From positions 186,001 through 250,000 of the forward strand of contig CAJNOL010000064.1 in NCBI GenBank assembly GCA_905250125.1: a stretch of DNA of 64,000 bases. The letters run 5' to 3'. The notes under the pieces are model-generated. The model was not told where the DNA came from, searched no databases, and worked only from the letters and a program-made list of their open reading frames with translations. Below, piece after piece: positions 1 through 11,111 of this stretch. Origin of the DNA: Rotaria sordida. Its lineage: Eukaryota; Rotifera; Eurotatoria; Philodinida; Philodinidae. The stretch's first letter is position 1. Each line of letters starts with the position of its first letter. The translations under genes and the position numbers were made by a program.

Positions 1-264
1 TCATGCGAAGTAGAATTCTTCTATCACCAATTATTTCTAGTGTGTGTACATTATGAGCAATGTATAATAATGACTGTAATGTATGTTGAGTAATAACATC
101 ACTATGATTGATTTCAATGTGTGTTAATAATGACCAAGGAACTAACGATGATATAGAACATCCAGATTTAACAAGATTTCGAATACAATTGATCTTCTTA
201 TAACCACACAGAGATAATGTATTAGCAAGTGGAAACAGATTTGTTGCATCAGTCGACATTTGAC
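1..264 (-). CDS. Leucine-rich / F-box-like protein, partial (runs off left edge)
   Basis: An open reading frame of about 88 codons on the minus strand runs off the left end of the window. It starts either at an ATG at 259 or, if this is an internal exon, after a splice acceptor near 264-265. The product is rich in regularly spaced leucines (for example LANTLSLCGYKKI and LLTHIEINHSDV). That spacing resembles the leucine-rich region of the F-box-type proteins that are numerous in bdelloid rotifers. No F-box is visible, because the N-terminus is not in this exon and the C-terminus lies outside the window. Function would be substrate recognition for ubiquitin ligation if the family guess is right; I hold that guess weakly. 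Confidence 0.4.
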
Positions 265-479
265 AAGATCTAAATAGAATTAAAAGATTCATATAACTAA
301 AAAACTTTTATTGAAGACATTCTTAATACAAATCAAATTTGATTTGTACGCCATTGGTTTAAATTGAAAACTTACTCTATCGAATCCTTATAAATAAATA
401 AAATCTGCTGATATGCTTGTTTCAAAGTAATTTTGAACAGCTCCTTGTAAATAAAGAATCATATTACAATAAAAAAACT

Positions 480-860
480 GCTTCTTCTTGATCATTATTA
501 TCATCAATTTGTGCTGTTTCACTTGACCATATATGAAATCCACCATAATTTATATCATCAAACCACTATAAACAATGGTAAATAGATTTAATTCTAAACA
601 TATTGTTAATGTCGAATCTTTCAATTGAAGATAATTAAGAATAACTTTAATATATAAACATGTATCAAGTCAATGAGCAAAGTTTTATTGCTAAGATAAT
701 CTTATCTAAATTTCTATAGATTGTTGTACTACCAATACGTTGTAATTCAACAAGTAATTGTTTACTAAAAGCAATTGTTGTGTTTCCAAAGAAAATCAGA
801 AAGAATTATTTACAGTAATTTCCTCATAAAGCCTTAAATGGTCGTCTAAATGCTGGTTCA
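480..860 (-). pseudogene. Degraded exon remnants, unidentified
   Basis: Two short stretches on the minus strand read as protein-like exons. One, near 810-690, contains FSKQLLVELQRIGSTTIYRN. The other, near 575-480, contains WFDDINYGGFHIWS, follows a good acceptor and ends in a stop. They may be the last exons of one gene whose upstream part is lost or mutated; a stop and a frame change lie between the upstream piece (LYEPAFRRPFKAL, near 860-825) and the next. I could not assign a family. Confidence 0.3.
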
Positions 861-1427
861 TAAAGAAGACTTTTTTATCGATTGTAACCAGCGATAGAAA
901 TGATCTAATTGCATATCAGCAAATATATTTGTATATGAATGAACATCTTGGAACCAGATTTGAATCATTTCTCGAAGAAGACATAATGCTAGTAAACATT
1001 GAGATGTTTTATCATATGCTGTTATGGAAATATTACTTATTGATGGAATTACGCCAGGACTATCTAACAGATTTTGTACAGTTGCATCAATACCTTAAAA
1101 ACAGAACAATTAATTTATCTAGCGGATCACTGTTTATCCTAAAAGTCAATGGTCTTGATTGCATTACAGAAAACTCTAGTACATATAACTTAATTAAAAT
1201 TAAATAATCAGGTAGTGATCAACGGTCAATGGAAACGTTCTGTTATAATAAATATTTGAGAGAGCGATCTATGCAAGATTAACTCCTCTAGATTCTGAGA
1301 CTTCTGACATTGGGAAACTGATCAGCGACTGAATGATTCAGTTTCGAAAATAAAGATAAAATAGGCTCATCATAAAATTGAACGACTTTAAAAAGGGATA
1401 AACGACTTTTTTTTGTCAAATTCAATT

Positions 1428-1712
1428 CCACCTTTTGGTGTTCCAGTACTTCCACTTGTATACATAAGAACCGCAATATCTTGTTTTCCAAGTCTTTTAT
1501 TCAAAGTTTGTTCATCTAAATAAGAAAATAAATAAATGAAAATAATGAAGAGACATTGCCAATATGTACATTTTGTCCTTGTTCTTCTAATTGATTTAAA
1601 AGAATAAATTGAATAGTTTTTTTATCTTGTGGAACCTTGATTGATGCTGGTTTAGCAACAGCAGAAAAATAAATTACATGACGAACTTGTTCCGTTTGAT
1701 CTAATGTTGTCT
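1428..1712 (-). pseudogene. Fragment of long-chain acyl-CoA synthetase (ACSL-like)
   Basis: The minus strand encodes the AMP-binding signature DIAVLMYTSGSTGTPKGG, the P-loop-like core motif of acyl-CoA synthetases of the ACSL3/ACSL4 type. Upstream, a second exon (about 1711-1563) reads QTEQVRHVIYFSAVAKPAS, matching the segment before the motif in that family. A short intron separates the two, but phase is kept only with a GC donor. Directly after TPKGG the frame leaves the family and hits a stop, and no other ACSL exons are found on either side. A full-length enzyme has about 700 residues, so this is a truncated remnant. Such enzymes activate fatty acids to acyl-CoA. Confidence 0.7.
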
Positions 1713-2490
1713 ACAAAAAAACATGGAATATAGTTTATTCAGAAATCTGAATAACAATTTGAGAATATATTCTTACGAATGGATTTTTAAAAAACGTCTG
1801 GTTTATTTATTTTTCTTCAAAAGACTTTAATCGAAAGAGTTTCAATTCCAACACAAAATTTTGTTTTGTTCAAATTTTGAAAAATTATTGACAAAGTAAA
1901 CTCATGTGATGAGATCATTCACCTCTTTCTATGTGCATTTATTGAATCATTTATATACGGTAAACTTATTCGTAGTTTATAAGAGACAGAGGTGTAAAAC
2001 ATTGATACATGTTTAAATGAGAATGGTTCTCTAATGGCAAAAAAGGAATGGAAATATTTTTCGGAATAGTGATATAATCATATGATACAAAGATATTTTT
2101 GTCTTTCGGAAAGTGTTTATGATTAGGTGTTCACTATTAAATATATTTTCAAGATGATCATTAAATCTCTTTGAATACCGCATTCTTTCCAAACAATACT
2201 TTATAGAAGATGTTTCGAAAGATCATCAGACTTAGTACATAAATTGTCTAATTGAGATGAGCAATTTTCAAATAAATCAATGTTCTTATGTGTCGTCTTT
2301 ATTATAGCAAAACCTATATTTCGACGTCGTTTTCTCCATACACAGGTCATTCTAACGCGTTGTCAATTCGAAATTCTGATACTCGAACTGTTTGCAAAAA
2401 CTTTCAATTCGAAATCCTTATTTCGATAAATAGCTTGTTCTTCTCTTATCTGACCAATGAACATCGAAAAACAAGTGAGTAAATAAGTTA
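1713..2490. other. AT-rich intergenic stretch
   Basis: No exon-like coding, RNA gene or paired repeat recognised. It ends at the TTAA target site of the piggyBac element. Confidence 0.5.
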
Positions 2491-5213
2491 TTAACTCTTT
2501 GGGGACGGTTGGCCCCTTAAGGGGCCATGGTGATTCTCTGGTACTTCAAAACACACAGATCCCTATATGAGATTAGTTTTTTGTTAAAGCATTTATCAGA
2601 GAGTTTTTTGGTATAATTTGGATTGTAATTAGGTTATTTTATTCAGATATTCAGTAATGGATACTAAATATAACAAAACTGACTTTCAGAGAAAAAACTC
2701 TATAATCTAGAATCCTTGTCAGCAACGTTGCTCTCTATGTAGGGAGATGTTAGATAATGTTCTACATGCGTATTCTTTTTTCTTCTTCCCTTTTCTCTTC
2801 TATTGTGGTGGTATGACGTCATAGATATGCAAATTACATTTATCTTTTCTTTCTTTCTGTTGAAATGCACAAACATGCAGATATTATCTTACTTGTATTT
2901 TCAGATACAGTTTTTTCTGTTTTGCTTCTTTTCTACGGTCGTGTATCATCCTCTCTCACAATTTTTCGTGAGTGTTTCTTTCATCCATCGTTTTTGTATA
3001 TGTATATGACATGATTACGACATTCACTTAGAGTATATAGGAACAATCAGTATCTGATTTACAATTAATAAAATCTATCGATTATTTCCCTGACATCATG
3101 GAAAATAAGGCAAGTTAGTTTGACGTAGAATCGTTAAAGTTCCAGAGCTCTTTAGAATAGCTACTCGACATCAAATATTAAGTGACTATGAAATTCAAGA
3201 AATTTTGGCTGATTCTGCTTCTGAAAACGAGGCTGAAATTGAAGGTGATGGTGAAGAAGATAATTATGAGGATATGAAAGTCGATGAACCTGAAGAAACT
3301 TCTATCAATTTTTTTGTGAGTAATCGTCGAACAGCACGAAATCAAAATGTACCTTCTCCAGTATGGTTTACTGGCAATTTCAAGCCTCATTTGTTTCGTT
3401 TTGATTCAAGCGAATCTGGTTTGACACAGTATTTGATGAATCATCAGCTTCAGGTTCCACTAGATTTTTTTCAATTCTATTTTGATCAAACTCTGATGGA
3501 TATAATTGTAATAGAAACAAATCGATATTGTCTACAAAATTCTAAAAACACTTTACCACATGCTGCTCGTTGGATAGATACAACTATTGATGAAATGTAT
3601 GTATTTTTGGCTGCAACTATCCTAATGACTCATGCAAAAAAACCATAAAATAAAAGATTATTAGTCAACTGATGAATTAATATTGACTCCTGTTTTCAGC
3701 CACATTTTTTCAAGAGACAGATATTTAGCATTGTTCAGATACATACATTTCAATAACAACGATAACTACACAGCTGAAGATAGGTTGTTCAAAGTGAAGC
3801 CTATCATTGATAATCTGAAGATGAAATTTCATCTTTGTCTCAATCCTTATCAGAACTTGGTATTCGATGAGAGCCTTATGTTATGGAAGGGTAGACTTAG
3901 TTTCAAGCAATATATTCCTTCAAAACGACATAGATTCGGTGTCTAGCTTTATATTCTATGTGATTGTAATACTGGTTATATATTAGACTTCAGTCTTTAC
4001 ACTGGATCTACCACAACTATTCATCATGATAAGAGGCTAGGTGTACCTGAATCTCTTGTTACGAAATTAAAGGAAAATTATTTAGAAAAAGGTCACAATT
4101 TATATGTCGATAACTAGTATACTTCTCCTGTTCTATTTGAAATGTTACATTCTATGAAAACCGGTGCTTGTGGCACTGTGAGATCTGATCAAATACATTT
4201 AACTGATTCGAAAGGTATAACAGAAATAGAATTTTTGGATTTTCGACAATACTCTCGAAGTCTAGAAGGTGCCGGGGTTTTTTTGAGAGTCCGCTAACAC
4301 AAATCGCATGTAGCATTATTTTGCCCAAGATTCAACCAATAAAATATTGTATGAAATATTTTATGATCGCATTTCTGAAAGATTTAGGCAGTTTATAAAA
4401 TTCGAAAGTTCTGTTGAAATTTCTATTATTGAGTTTTATAGGAAATCATTTGAAATCAGTCAAACTAAAGCATTTATGAACAAGTGTTTAGACACACAGA
4501 CAAACTTCTAATATTGAAATGAAAAGATCGCCGTGATGTTCACACGCTTTCAACTATTCACGAATCAAGCATGGTACCTACAGGTAAACTTGACCATATC
4601 ACTAACGAACCGATAATGAAACCGATTTACATCAAACAATACAATGAAAATATGGAAGCAATAGGCAAATCGGACATGCAGATTAGTTTCTTGGAATGCG
4701 TACGAAAAACTATAAAATGGTATTAAAAGTTTTTCTTCCATCTGCTCGATGTAACTTTGTACAATGCCTTCATTTTATACAAGTTGAAGACCGGAAAAAC
4801 AATGCACTTGTCAGATTTTCGATTGGAAGTGATTCGATCTATTATAGAATATGTTGGAAGTCAAAAGAACGAAAAAAAGGAAGACCACCTTTAGCAAATC
4901 CAATGAGACTCACTGCTCGACAATTTCCCTCAATCATTCAAGATTCTTCAACTGAACATACATCTGAAAGAAGAAAGAGAAGAAAGTGCCATATCTGCTA
5001 TAATACAACAACAGCTCCAAAGAAAGAAACTAAAACAACTTATGAGTGTGTTGAATGTAATGTTGGTCTACGGGTTGTACCTTGTTTTGAGCTATATCAT
5101 ACTTTAAAAAGCTTCTGAACACATGTTTTTATAAAGTTCTTTTAGAAAATAGAAATGTTGATTGATTTATGATGAAATATACAGAAAAAAAAACTCCATC
5201 CTCAAAGGGTTAA
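2491..5213 (+). mobile_element. piggyBac-type DNA transposon, inactive
   Basis: The element is bounded by TTAA at 2491-2494 and TTAA at 5210-5213, the target duplication of the piggyBac superfamily. Its ends are inverted repeats: TTAACTCTTTGGGGACGG on the left, and TTAACCCTTTGAGGATGG when the right end is read outward. A short palindrome (GGCCCCTTAAGGGGCC) lies just inside the left end at about 2511-2526. The inside carries a recognisable but broken transposase on the plus strand. The length of about 2.7 kb is normal for a complete piggyBac element, so this is a full-length but decayed copy. Confidence 0.9.
3127..5118 (+). pseudogene. piggyBac transposase, disrupted
   Basis: Pieces of a DDE_Tnp_1_7 (piggyBac) transposase lie in order. 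An acidic N-terminal part (3127-3648, with EIQEILADSASENEAE) is followed by a frame change. The catalytic core follows at 3683-4296, and a C-terminal zinc-finger-like cysteine cluster (CHICYN...YECVECN) lies near 4987-5070. The first catalytic aspartate (VFDESL) and the second (LYVDN) are present. The third region, normally GGVDxxD, reads AIGKSD and has lost a key residue. In-frame TAG stops occur at 3944-3946 and about 4115, with more shifts between 4297 and 4500 and a further TAA near 4725. No start codon is evident in frame. The enzyme would cut and paste the element at TTAA; this copy cannot. Confidence 0.88.
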
Positions 5214-6366
5214 AGACCTTCTGATTTACAAATGGATCATAGTTGACTCTAAAATTGAAAAGTCAATTCCGACATATATATACCTCATCATTCTGCTCGG
5301 TTCATTCGAGCTAGGATTAGATTGATGCAATAAAACTCCCCTCAAAAACCGATCACCACCTAGATATGTTCAAATGATATGAAATTTTAAGGATATGTTC
5401 GGACTCTAGTGGAGAAGTTATGGTAAAATTTCCAGCCCTATGTCATGATGTTTGACAGAGATATGAACCAAACCATGGTCACAAATAGCTTATTTGGCAA
5501 TCCGAATTTCACTATTCGGACTCATTCTATATCTTTAAGTTTTTGTTTGAAAAAGCACCACAGAGTCTTTTTTTTTAATTCTTGCTTTTTAAGCAGAAAG
5601 CAGGAATCACAAGTTCAATGGCTCAAAATACCCCTAAAAAATGGCGATCTTTCTATAGAGATGTTTTCTTATACGATAACAAAAAAAGCTTATTTTAAAA
5701 AAGAACGCTGTGATGCCCTGGATCCTGACGTGTTCTTTCCAAAAGAAAAAATTTTTATATATAGCATACACTTGGGCAGAGAAATTTGAGTTGCGCGTTC
5801 AACATATCATGAACGGAGAAAAAACGAAAAAGATCTTCGGATTTTTCCAAAAATAGCTTATTTTTTGAATACAGAATGACGAAAATTTTGAAAAATTTTT
5901 GTCATTTATGAGAGATTAAATCACGAGCTATCTTTCCATGCATTTATCTTAATCCCACTCATTCTGACGAAAAGTGAGTTTTTTTGGCGGGAGTGCCCTT
6001 AAAACTAAAATCGTCTCGAAAGGATATGTATTTTAAATATGCCAGCAATCACTTGGTTTAATTCAATTTTAATTCGTCTAGTCTGTTTAGAGCCTAAAAA
6101 GTTGTTAAGTGCCACTGTAATGATTGTGAATTAATATTTTTTTGCGCGCCCTCTATTCTAAAATATAATTGCATTGGATTATATTCAATCATACAAAAAT
6201 AATGTACATTCATTCATTTATTAAGACAAAGAGTAAAGATGTTCTTGATAAATTTTTAGAAGTCTATTCTTGTTTAATTGATAAACGAAAAAAAAACAAA
6301 TCTTGTAAAAATATTATTCTCTATTTTAAAAAGAATTTGTCTATGTTTCTAGTTTTAATTTTTCCT
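5214..6366. other. Intergenic, no supported gene
   Basis: AT-rich DNA between the transposon and the PARG gene. A 114-codon open frame at 5445-5789 has no recognisable similarity or exon context, so it is not called. An open frame reaching back to 6169 in phase with PARG exon 1 is low complexity and is treated as 5' leader. Confidence 0.5.
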
Positions 6367-9083
6367 ATGGGAAACAATTACGGAAGTAAAAATCGACGAG
6401 AGTACATGATGAATTTTTTAAATACTGCACCATTTGGTATTCAAATTCCCTCGTCACTTCGAGATCCAAGAGATATTACATTTTCAATTCAACAACTTGA
6501 ACAAATGAAAACAGTTGATGACGCACGCGATATAGCTCTTGGATATTTACATGATTTTAAAAAATTTGCATCAGTTTGGAATTCAAATAAAATTCATCCA
6601 GAGACAAGACGTTTGTTACGAAAACTTGTACAAATACAAACAATCAATGCTGTATGCAATAGGTTCTAGAGGAAAAAAGAACAATCAATATATTTTTTCA
6701 TATGATTTTCTTTGTCTTTATTTAGTTTCTATCGACTACCTGATAATACTAGAATAGAATTAGACAACGATACAATGGCACATGCTGCTCAAAATACAAA
6801 AATGTATAGTAATAACTATGAGTATGATACAAATCGACAACAACGTTCTTATGATCAAATAGTTAAGATTTTTGTTGTTAATGAAGATTGTCTTGATACT
6901 GTAATATATTTCAAAGAAAAATATCCAAATTGTAATCCAATTGTTCTTAATATGGCTGCTGCTAATTGTCCTGGTGGTGGCTGGAGAAATGGTTTTGTTA
7001 TTATGTTTTCTTTAATTACGTAGTTTTATTTTATTTTCTTAAGGTTGTGGAGCTCAAGAAGAAAATCTTCATCGTCGTACAAATCTTTTTCAATGTCTCG
7101 AAGATTCTTATAATCAATTAGAAGGAAAACGAAATTGGCATTATCCTATACCTGAAGTAAGTTTTAATAATTTTTTAATCTATATGATTAAAATTAAATT
7201 ATTTTATAGTTTGGTGGTATCTATTCTCCTCATGTGAGTGTATTTCGGGGTTCAGAATCTGATGGTTATCCATTTTTTTCTCATGGTCCCCAATACGTAT
7301 CATTTATTGCTTGTGCTGCCTATTCTCATCCATATATATCGAGAAATAAAGATGGACAAATGGAACTTAATGATCGAGATGTAATAAATAATACAGTGAA
7401 AAAAATGGAAACTATTTTCAAAATTGCTCTTGAGAATGAACATGATACTATCATCCTATCGGCATTCGGATGGTAAGTCTATAATTAACATTAGAAATCG
7501 ATAAATCGAAATTTTAAATATTACTAATAATGAAAAAAATTCAATAATTTTATTAAATCTCTGAGTAAATAGTTTATAGAAAGAACCCTATCGGATTTGA
7601 CGAACACTCTTAAATTCAAAAGCCATCTATATCATTTTGTACAGAAGCTCGTGCCAGGCCTAATGGTATGTAGGAAATCGTATTTTCATCAAGCTTTGAC
7701 GTTATGAGATCTCATATACTGGTTGATGAGTACTATACAACATTATACTACTTATAAAAGTTGTGACACCAGCATATCTGCAAATTAACTTATAGAAAGT
7801 TCTGTCTAGGAGTCATTTCTATAGAAGCTTGCTTGGTGTTGAAGCGCGTATATTTGATAACTTACCTCATTGGTCTCAGAGATGCCCATGGCGGTGGCCG
7901 TTATTCGCCATTTCGCTAAGGAAATTTTTATCGAGTAAAGACAATACATGATCCTCTATTGACCAACATATGTTAGACTTTCGAAAATGACGAAAAGAAT
8001 TTTTGACCCTCAGATCCATGAAGAGGAGTACGGCGACTGATCCACACTTGTGTCCTTTGTACTTTCTTATGTTTCTTGTGATTTTTGATGTTTAAGCAGT
8101 CATATAAGGTTATGGCATGCAGCTCTATATGATGCGAGGCATATTTCGTGTCTTTTTGAAACATGATATTTTTCGAAGTTCCGCGTATCCCTCGAAGGGT
8201 CTGAGAACCAAAGCTCTTTTGTCATTTTCGAAACTAATTTATGCCAATCAATAGCAGATCATGTATTGATTTTTATTTTGATAAAAATTTTCTGAGCGCA
8301 ATGGCTAGTAACGGAAAACTAGGATACCATTATGTCGCTAACACGAGAAAAAAATATACCTTTTTCGGGTATTGTACGTTGATACCGCCATGTTTTGATC
8401 GACACTATGGTACACTGAAACGTGTTAAAACCGAAATTTTAAGGAAGATAACTAAAGTGGTCTGTATTAGATACGAAGAGACCAATGAGGTGAGTTATAA
8501 AATGGACAAGATTCAACAGCAATCAAGTCTCTATAGAAATGACATTTAGAAAGAACTTTGCGTAAGTTGATTTGTCGATATACTAGCATCACAACTTTTA
8601 TAAACATCATAATATTCTATAGTATCCATCAAAGAGTATATGAAGTCTCATAACGTTAAAGCTTGGTGAAAAATTCGATTTCCTACATATCATTTGACGC
8701 ATCATGAGCTACTCCACAAAATAATATAGATAGCTTTTGAATTTAAGACTAGTCGTCAAATTTAATTCATATTTCCTGAACTTAAAATTTCATAATAAAT
8801 AATTTTTCTTATATATTTAGCGGTGCTTTTAGAAATCCTCCACGACATATTGGTAAGATTTTCATAAATCTATATTAATTAATTTTCATATTTTTCTTTT
8901 ATTTGAATAATAGCAAAATTATTTCATACAGTAATTTCTAAAAAATATTCTTATTCGTTTAAATATATTATTTTTGCTATTATGGATGATCATAATTCTA
9001 TGAAAAATCATAATTCTAATGGTAATATTCAACCATTTGCTGATATTTTTAATGTACCAATTTTATCTTTGAATGAACTTTAA
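6367..9083 (+). CDS. Bacterial-type poly(ADP-ribose) glycohydrolase
   Basis: Six exons (6367-6662, 6726-6991, 7044-7156, 7210-7472, 8821-8852, 8914-9083) splice to about 379 residues. The macrodomain catalytic signature of bacterial-type PARG, GGG-x7-QEE, is present but split by an intron: GGGWRNG ends exon 2 and CGAQEE opens exon 3. Downstream core segments fit the TIGR02452/DUF2263 family (YSPHVSVFRG, then LSAFGCGAFRNPP, then a short C-terminal strand). The enzyme cuts poly(ADP-ribose) chains made by PARP at DNA damage. I start at the ATG at 6367 (MGNNYGSKNRREY), where family-like sequence begins; an in-frame ATG at 6169 precedes low-complexity sequence. Intron 4 is about 1.35 kb because it holds a foldback element. 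PAXX follows 86 bp downstream on the same strand. The type is best known from bacteria and fungi, so horizontal origin is plausible. Confidence 0.88.
7596..8763. mobile_element. Foldback element in PARG intron 4
   Basis: Two arms of roughly 280 bp (about 7596-7885 and 8484-8763) are inverted copies of each other with scattered mismatches. Shared blocks include TTAAATTCAAAAGC, ATGTAGGAAATCG, TTATAAAAGTTGTGA and ACCTCATTGGTCTC. The interior of about 600 bp holds a 102-codon open frame at 8241-8549 with no recognisable similarity. The element lies wholly inside the intron, and the exons on both sides join in frame. It is probably a non-autonomous DNA transposon; superfamily not determined. Confidence 0.75.
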
Positions 9084-9137
9084 AAATAAGCTTATGAAAA
9101 TTATTTTTCTTTTTCAAATGAAATTATTTTTTGTGTA

Positions 9138-9154
9138 TTTTTATTTTATTCTAG
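9138..9154 (+). promoter_or_regulatory. Candidate trans-splice acceptor upstream of PAXX
   Basis: A T-rich tract ending in CTAG lies 15 nt before the PAXX ATG, within the 86 bp gap after the PARG stop. There is no obvious donor in the gap to pair with it. This fits spliced-leader addition to the second gene of an operon, a mechanism reported for bdelloid rotifers. It could also be the end of a short 5' UTR intron. Confidence 0.45.
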
Positions 9155-9169
9155 ATATATATAGTAATA

Positions 9170-9940
9170 ATGTCAGCATTTGTTGAATTACTGCGTAAAT
9201 CAAATCTTGATTATATTGTTGCACGAAAACCATTTAAAATTGGTTCACGTAGTGATGATGTTATATTGGCGTCATTTATTGATATGAAAACAAAAAAATT
9301 ACAAGTAAAAGCTTATAAGGAAAATTTTATTTCTTTTGTTTTTTTTTTGTATTAGTTAGTTGCATGTTTAGATAAGCTAGAATTAGTTACTGTATGGTCA
9401 ACATCATTAGATGAACGTGCATTTCAATTAAATGCTCGTCTATTAGATATATCAGAACTTGGTGAAACAATGAATTTTCTTTGTGAACGTATAAATGAAT
9501 CTGATTTTACACTTGCTAAAGCTGCATCAACAAATAGTGATGGTCAATATGAAGTTTCACAAGTTAATGTTACATTTACACATCCAAAAAACAAACAATC
9601 AATAACTCTTCAACTTTATGAACATGTTGATGAAGGAGAAAAATCTTCATTTTTAAGTAAAATTCTTTTACATGTTTATAAACGTAATGAACAATTAACA
9701 GCTGAAGTTAAAACACAACAATTACGTATTAAAGAATTATCAACAAAAACACAACGTGCACAACCAAGATCAATTGGTAGTAATCGAAATTTTGATGGAA
9801 ATCGATCAATGGATTCAAATAATCAAAAAGGAAATATAAATAAATCACCAGGAAATGTACAAATGAGTTTAATTAATCCAGCAATTAAACGACGTAAAGC
9901 ACCAACTGGTGTTAATTATGATGATGAAGATAGTGATTAA
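9170..9940 (+). CDS. PAXX: PAXX-like non-homologous end-joining factor
   Basis: Two exons (9170-9304 and 9356-9940, 51 bp intron) give about 239 residues; human PAXX has 204. The N-terminal half is a beta-rich head domain including LVTVWSTSLDERAFQ, which lines up with the WST segment of PAXX. It is followed by a helical stalk, then a Gln/Asn/Ser-rich linker. The decisive feature is the extreme C-terminus, MSLINPAIKRRKAPTGVNYD, matching the conserved Ku-binding tail of PAXX (SLINPGxK...GVDFD). PAXX belongs to the XRCC4/XLF superfamily and stabilises Ku at double-strand breaks in the nucleus. The tight spacing behind the PARG gene suggests co-expression. XRCC4 or XLF is a less likely label because neither has this tail. 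Confidence 0.88.
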
Positions 9941-10604
9941 AGTTTTGTCAAATAAAAAAAAAATTTTTTTTTTCTTCTTGTTTTGTATCTATGTAGATAA
10001 ACATGAATATTCTTGTACATATTTTTGTTAAATATCATTGTTTATAACGTGACGTATTTGTTTTCCTCTAGATGTCAAAAAAAAGTCACTATCAATAAAA
10101 AAAATGTAGAAATAAGAAATAGAACATTCTTTTAATTGAACAAATTAAATCAAAATAGTTAAGATATTTGTGAAACACGATTTAAAGATCGTATTGAAGT
10201 ATTTTGAACATTCTTGCGTCTATATTAATAGCGTTTCGTCATATAATATATGAACTACTTCCTTGTTGCGTTTCTGGAAGATCAAATAGTGAAGAAATGT
10301 ATCCCAAAATAGACAGAATAAAACAATTTCCCTATGATTAGCAACAGTAGTTACATTGCGTTTCACATTTTAATCTAACAGAAATTGTGCTAACAGCTTT
10401 TTATTCCGATAGATCATTTACTCGATTCAACTATACGAATTACGATTTCTTATTGATTATTTTGCTCTTGAGTTCGAATTAATATCATAAGATTTCATAT
10501 ATTTCGAAGTCTAACAAGTTAAAATCTTAGCCACAAAGATGGAATGTACAGACAGAGAAAAGCCTAAGAGAGTGTCAGTACAAATTACAATTCAGTTGAG
10601 ATAG
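9941..10604. other. Intergenic, no supported gene
   Basis: AT-rich; it starts with the PAXX 3' end (AATAAA near 9950) and ends at the 9 bp target duplication of the next element. Nothing else recognised. Confidence 0.5.
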
Positions 10605-11111
10605 GGTCGCGTGAAGTGAGCCAAACATGCTAACCAGAAAATTGTGGTTCACTTCATATAGGGAAAATGAATCAATCAAAATGCCAGCCGTTACTTTACC
10701 GTCATCTAACCGTTTTCCCAAAACAGAACAATAATACTCACAACCCGGAAGTGTCATTCCCGTAACAGAACAAAAGTACTCACTACCCGGAAGTGCTTTT
10801 GTTCTGTTATGGGAATGATACTTCCGGGTAGTGAGTACTTTTGTTCGGTTTTGGAAATAGTACTTCCGGGTTGTAAGTATCATTGTTGTGTTTTGGTAAT
10901 AGCATTTTCGGGTAGTGAGTACCTTTGTTCTGTTATGGGAATGATACTCCCGGGTAGCGAATACTTTTGTTCTGTTTTGGGAATAGCACTTCTGAGTTGT
11001 GAGTAGTATTGTTCTGTTGTGGGAAAGATACTTCCGGTGCTAGAGTACTATATATTTACAGTGGGTATAGTATGGACTAATGGACTCCACTTTGGCTCAC
11101 TTCATACGACC
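10605..11111. mobile_element. 507 bp MULE-like MITE with internal inverted tandem repeats
   Basis: Terminal inverted repeats GGTCGCGTGAAGTGAGCCAA (left) and GGTCGTATGAAGTGAGCCAA (right, read inward) are flanked on both sides by the 9 bp duplication TTGAGATAG (10596-10604 and 11112-11120). A 9 bp duplication points to the Mutator-like (MULE) superfamily. The interior is a tandem array of about 45 bp units containing ACTTCCGGGTAGTGAGTAC and TTTGTTCTGTTTTGGGAAT. The units run in reverse from about 10710 to 10797 and forward from about 10798 to 11030. No transposase is encoded, so movement would depend on an enzyme supplied elsewhere. Confidence 0.85.
10710..11035. repeat. ~45 bp tandem repeats in two opposing blocks
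   Basis: About two units in reverse and five in forward orientation, meeting head-to-head near 10798. Units differ by several bases and alternate between two subtypes (GGTAGTGAGTAC and GGTTGTGAGTA). They form most of the inside of the surrounding mobile element. The open frames that cross them are artefacts of the repeat. Confidence 0.8.

Noticed and set aside
5445-5789. 114-codon plus-strand frame
   Set aside because: Low complexity, no splice context, no recognisable family; treated as chance in AT-rich DNA.
8241-8549. 102-codon frame in the PARG intron
   Set aside because: It extends into an arm of the foldback element and shows no recognisable protein features; kept only as a note within the element.
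10575-11006. Open frames on both strands with Cys-rich repeats (EYFCSV)
   Set aside because: They arise from the 45 bp tandem repeats of a non-coding mobile element, whose unit length is a multiple of three.
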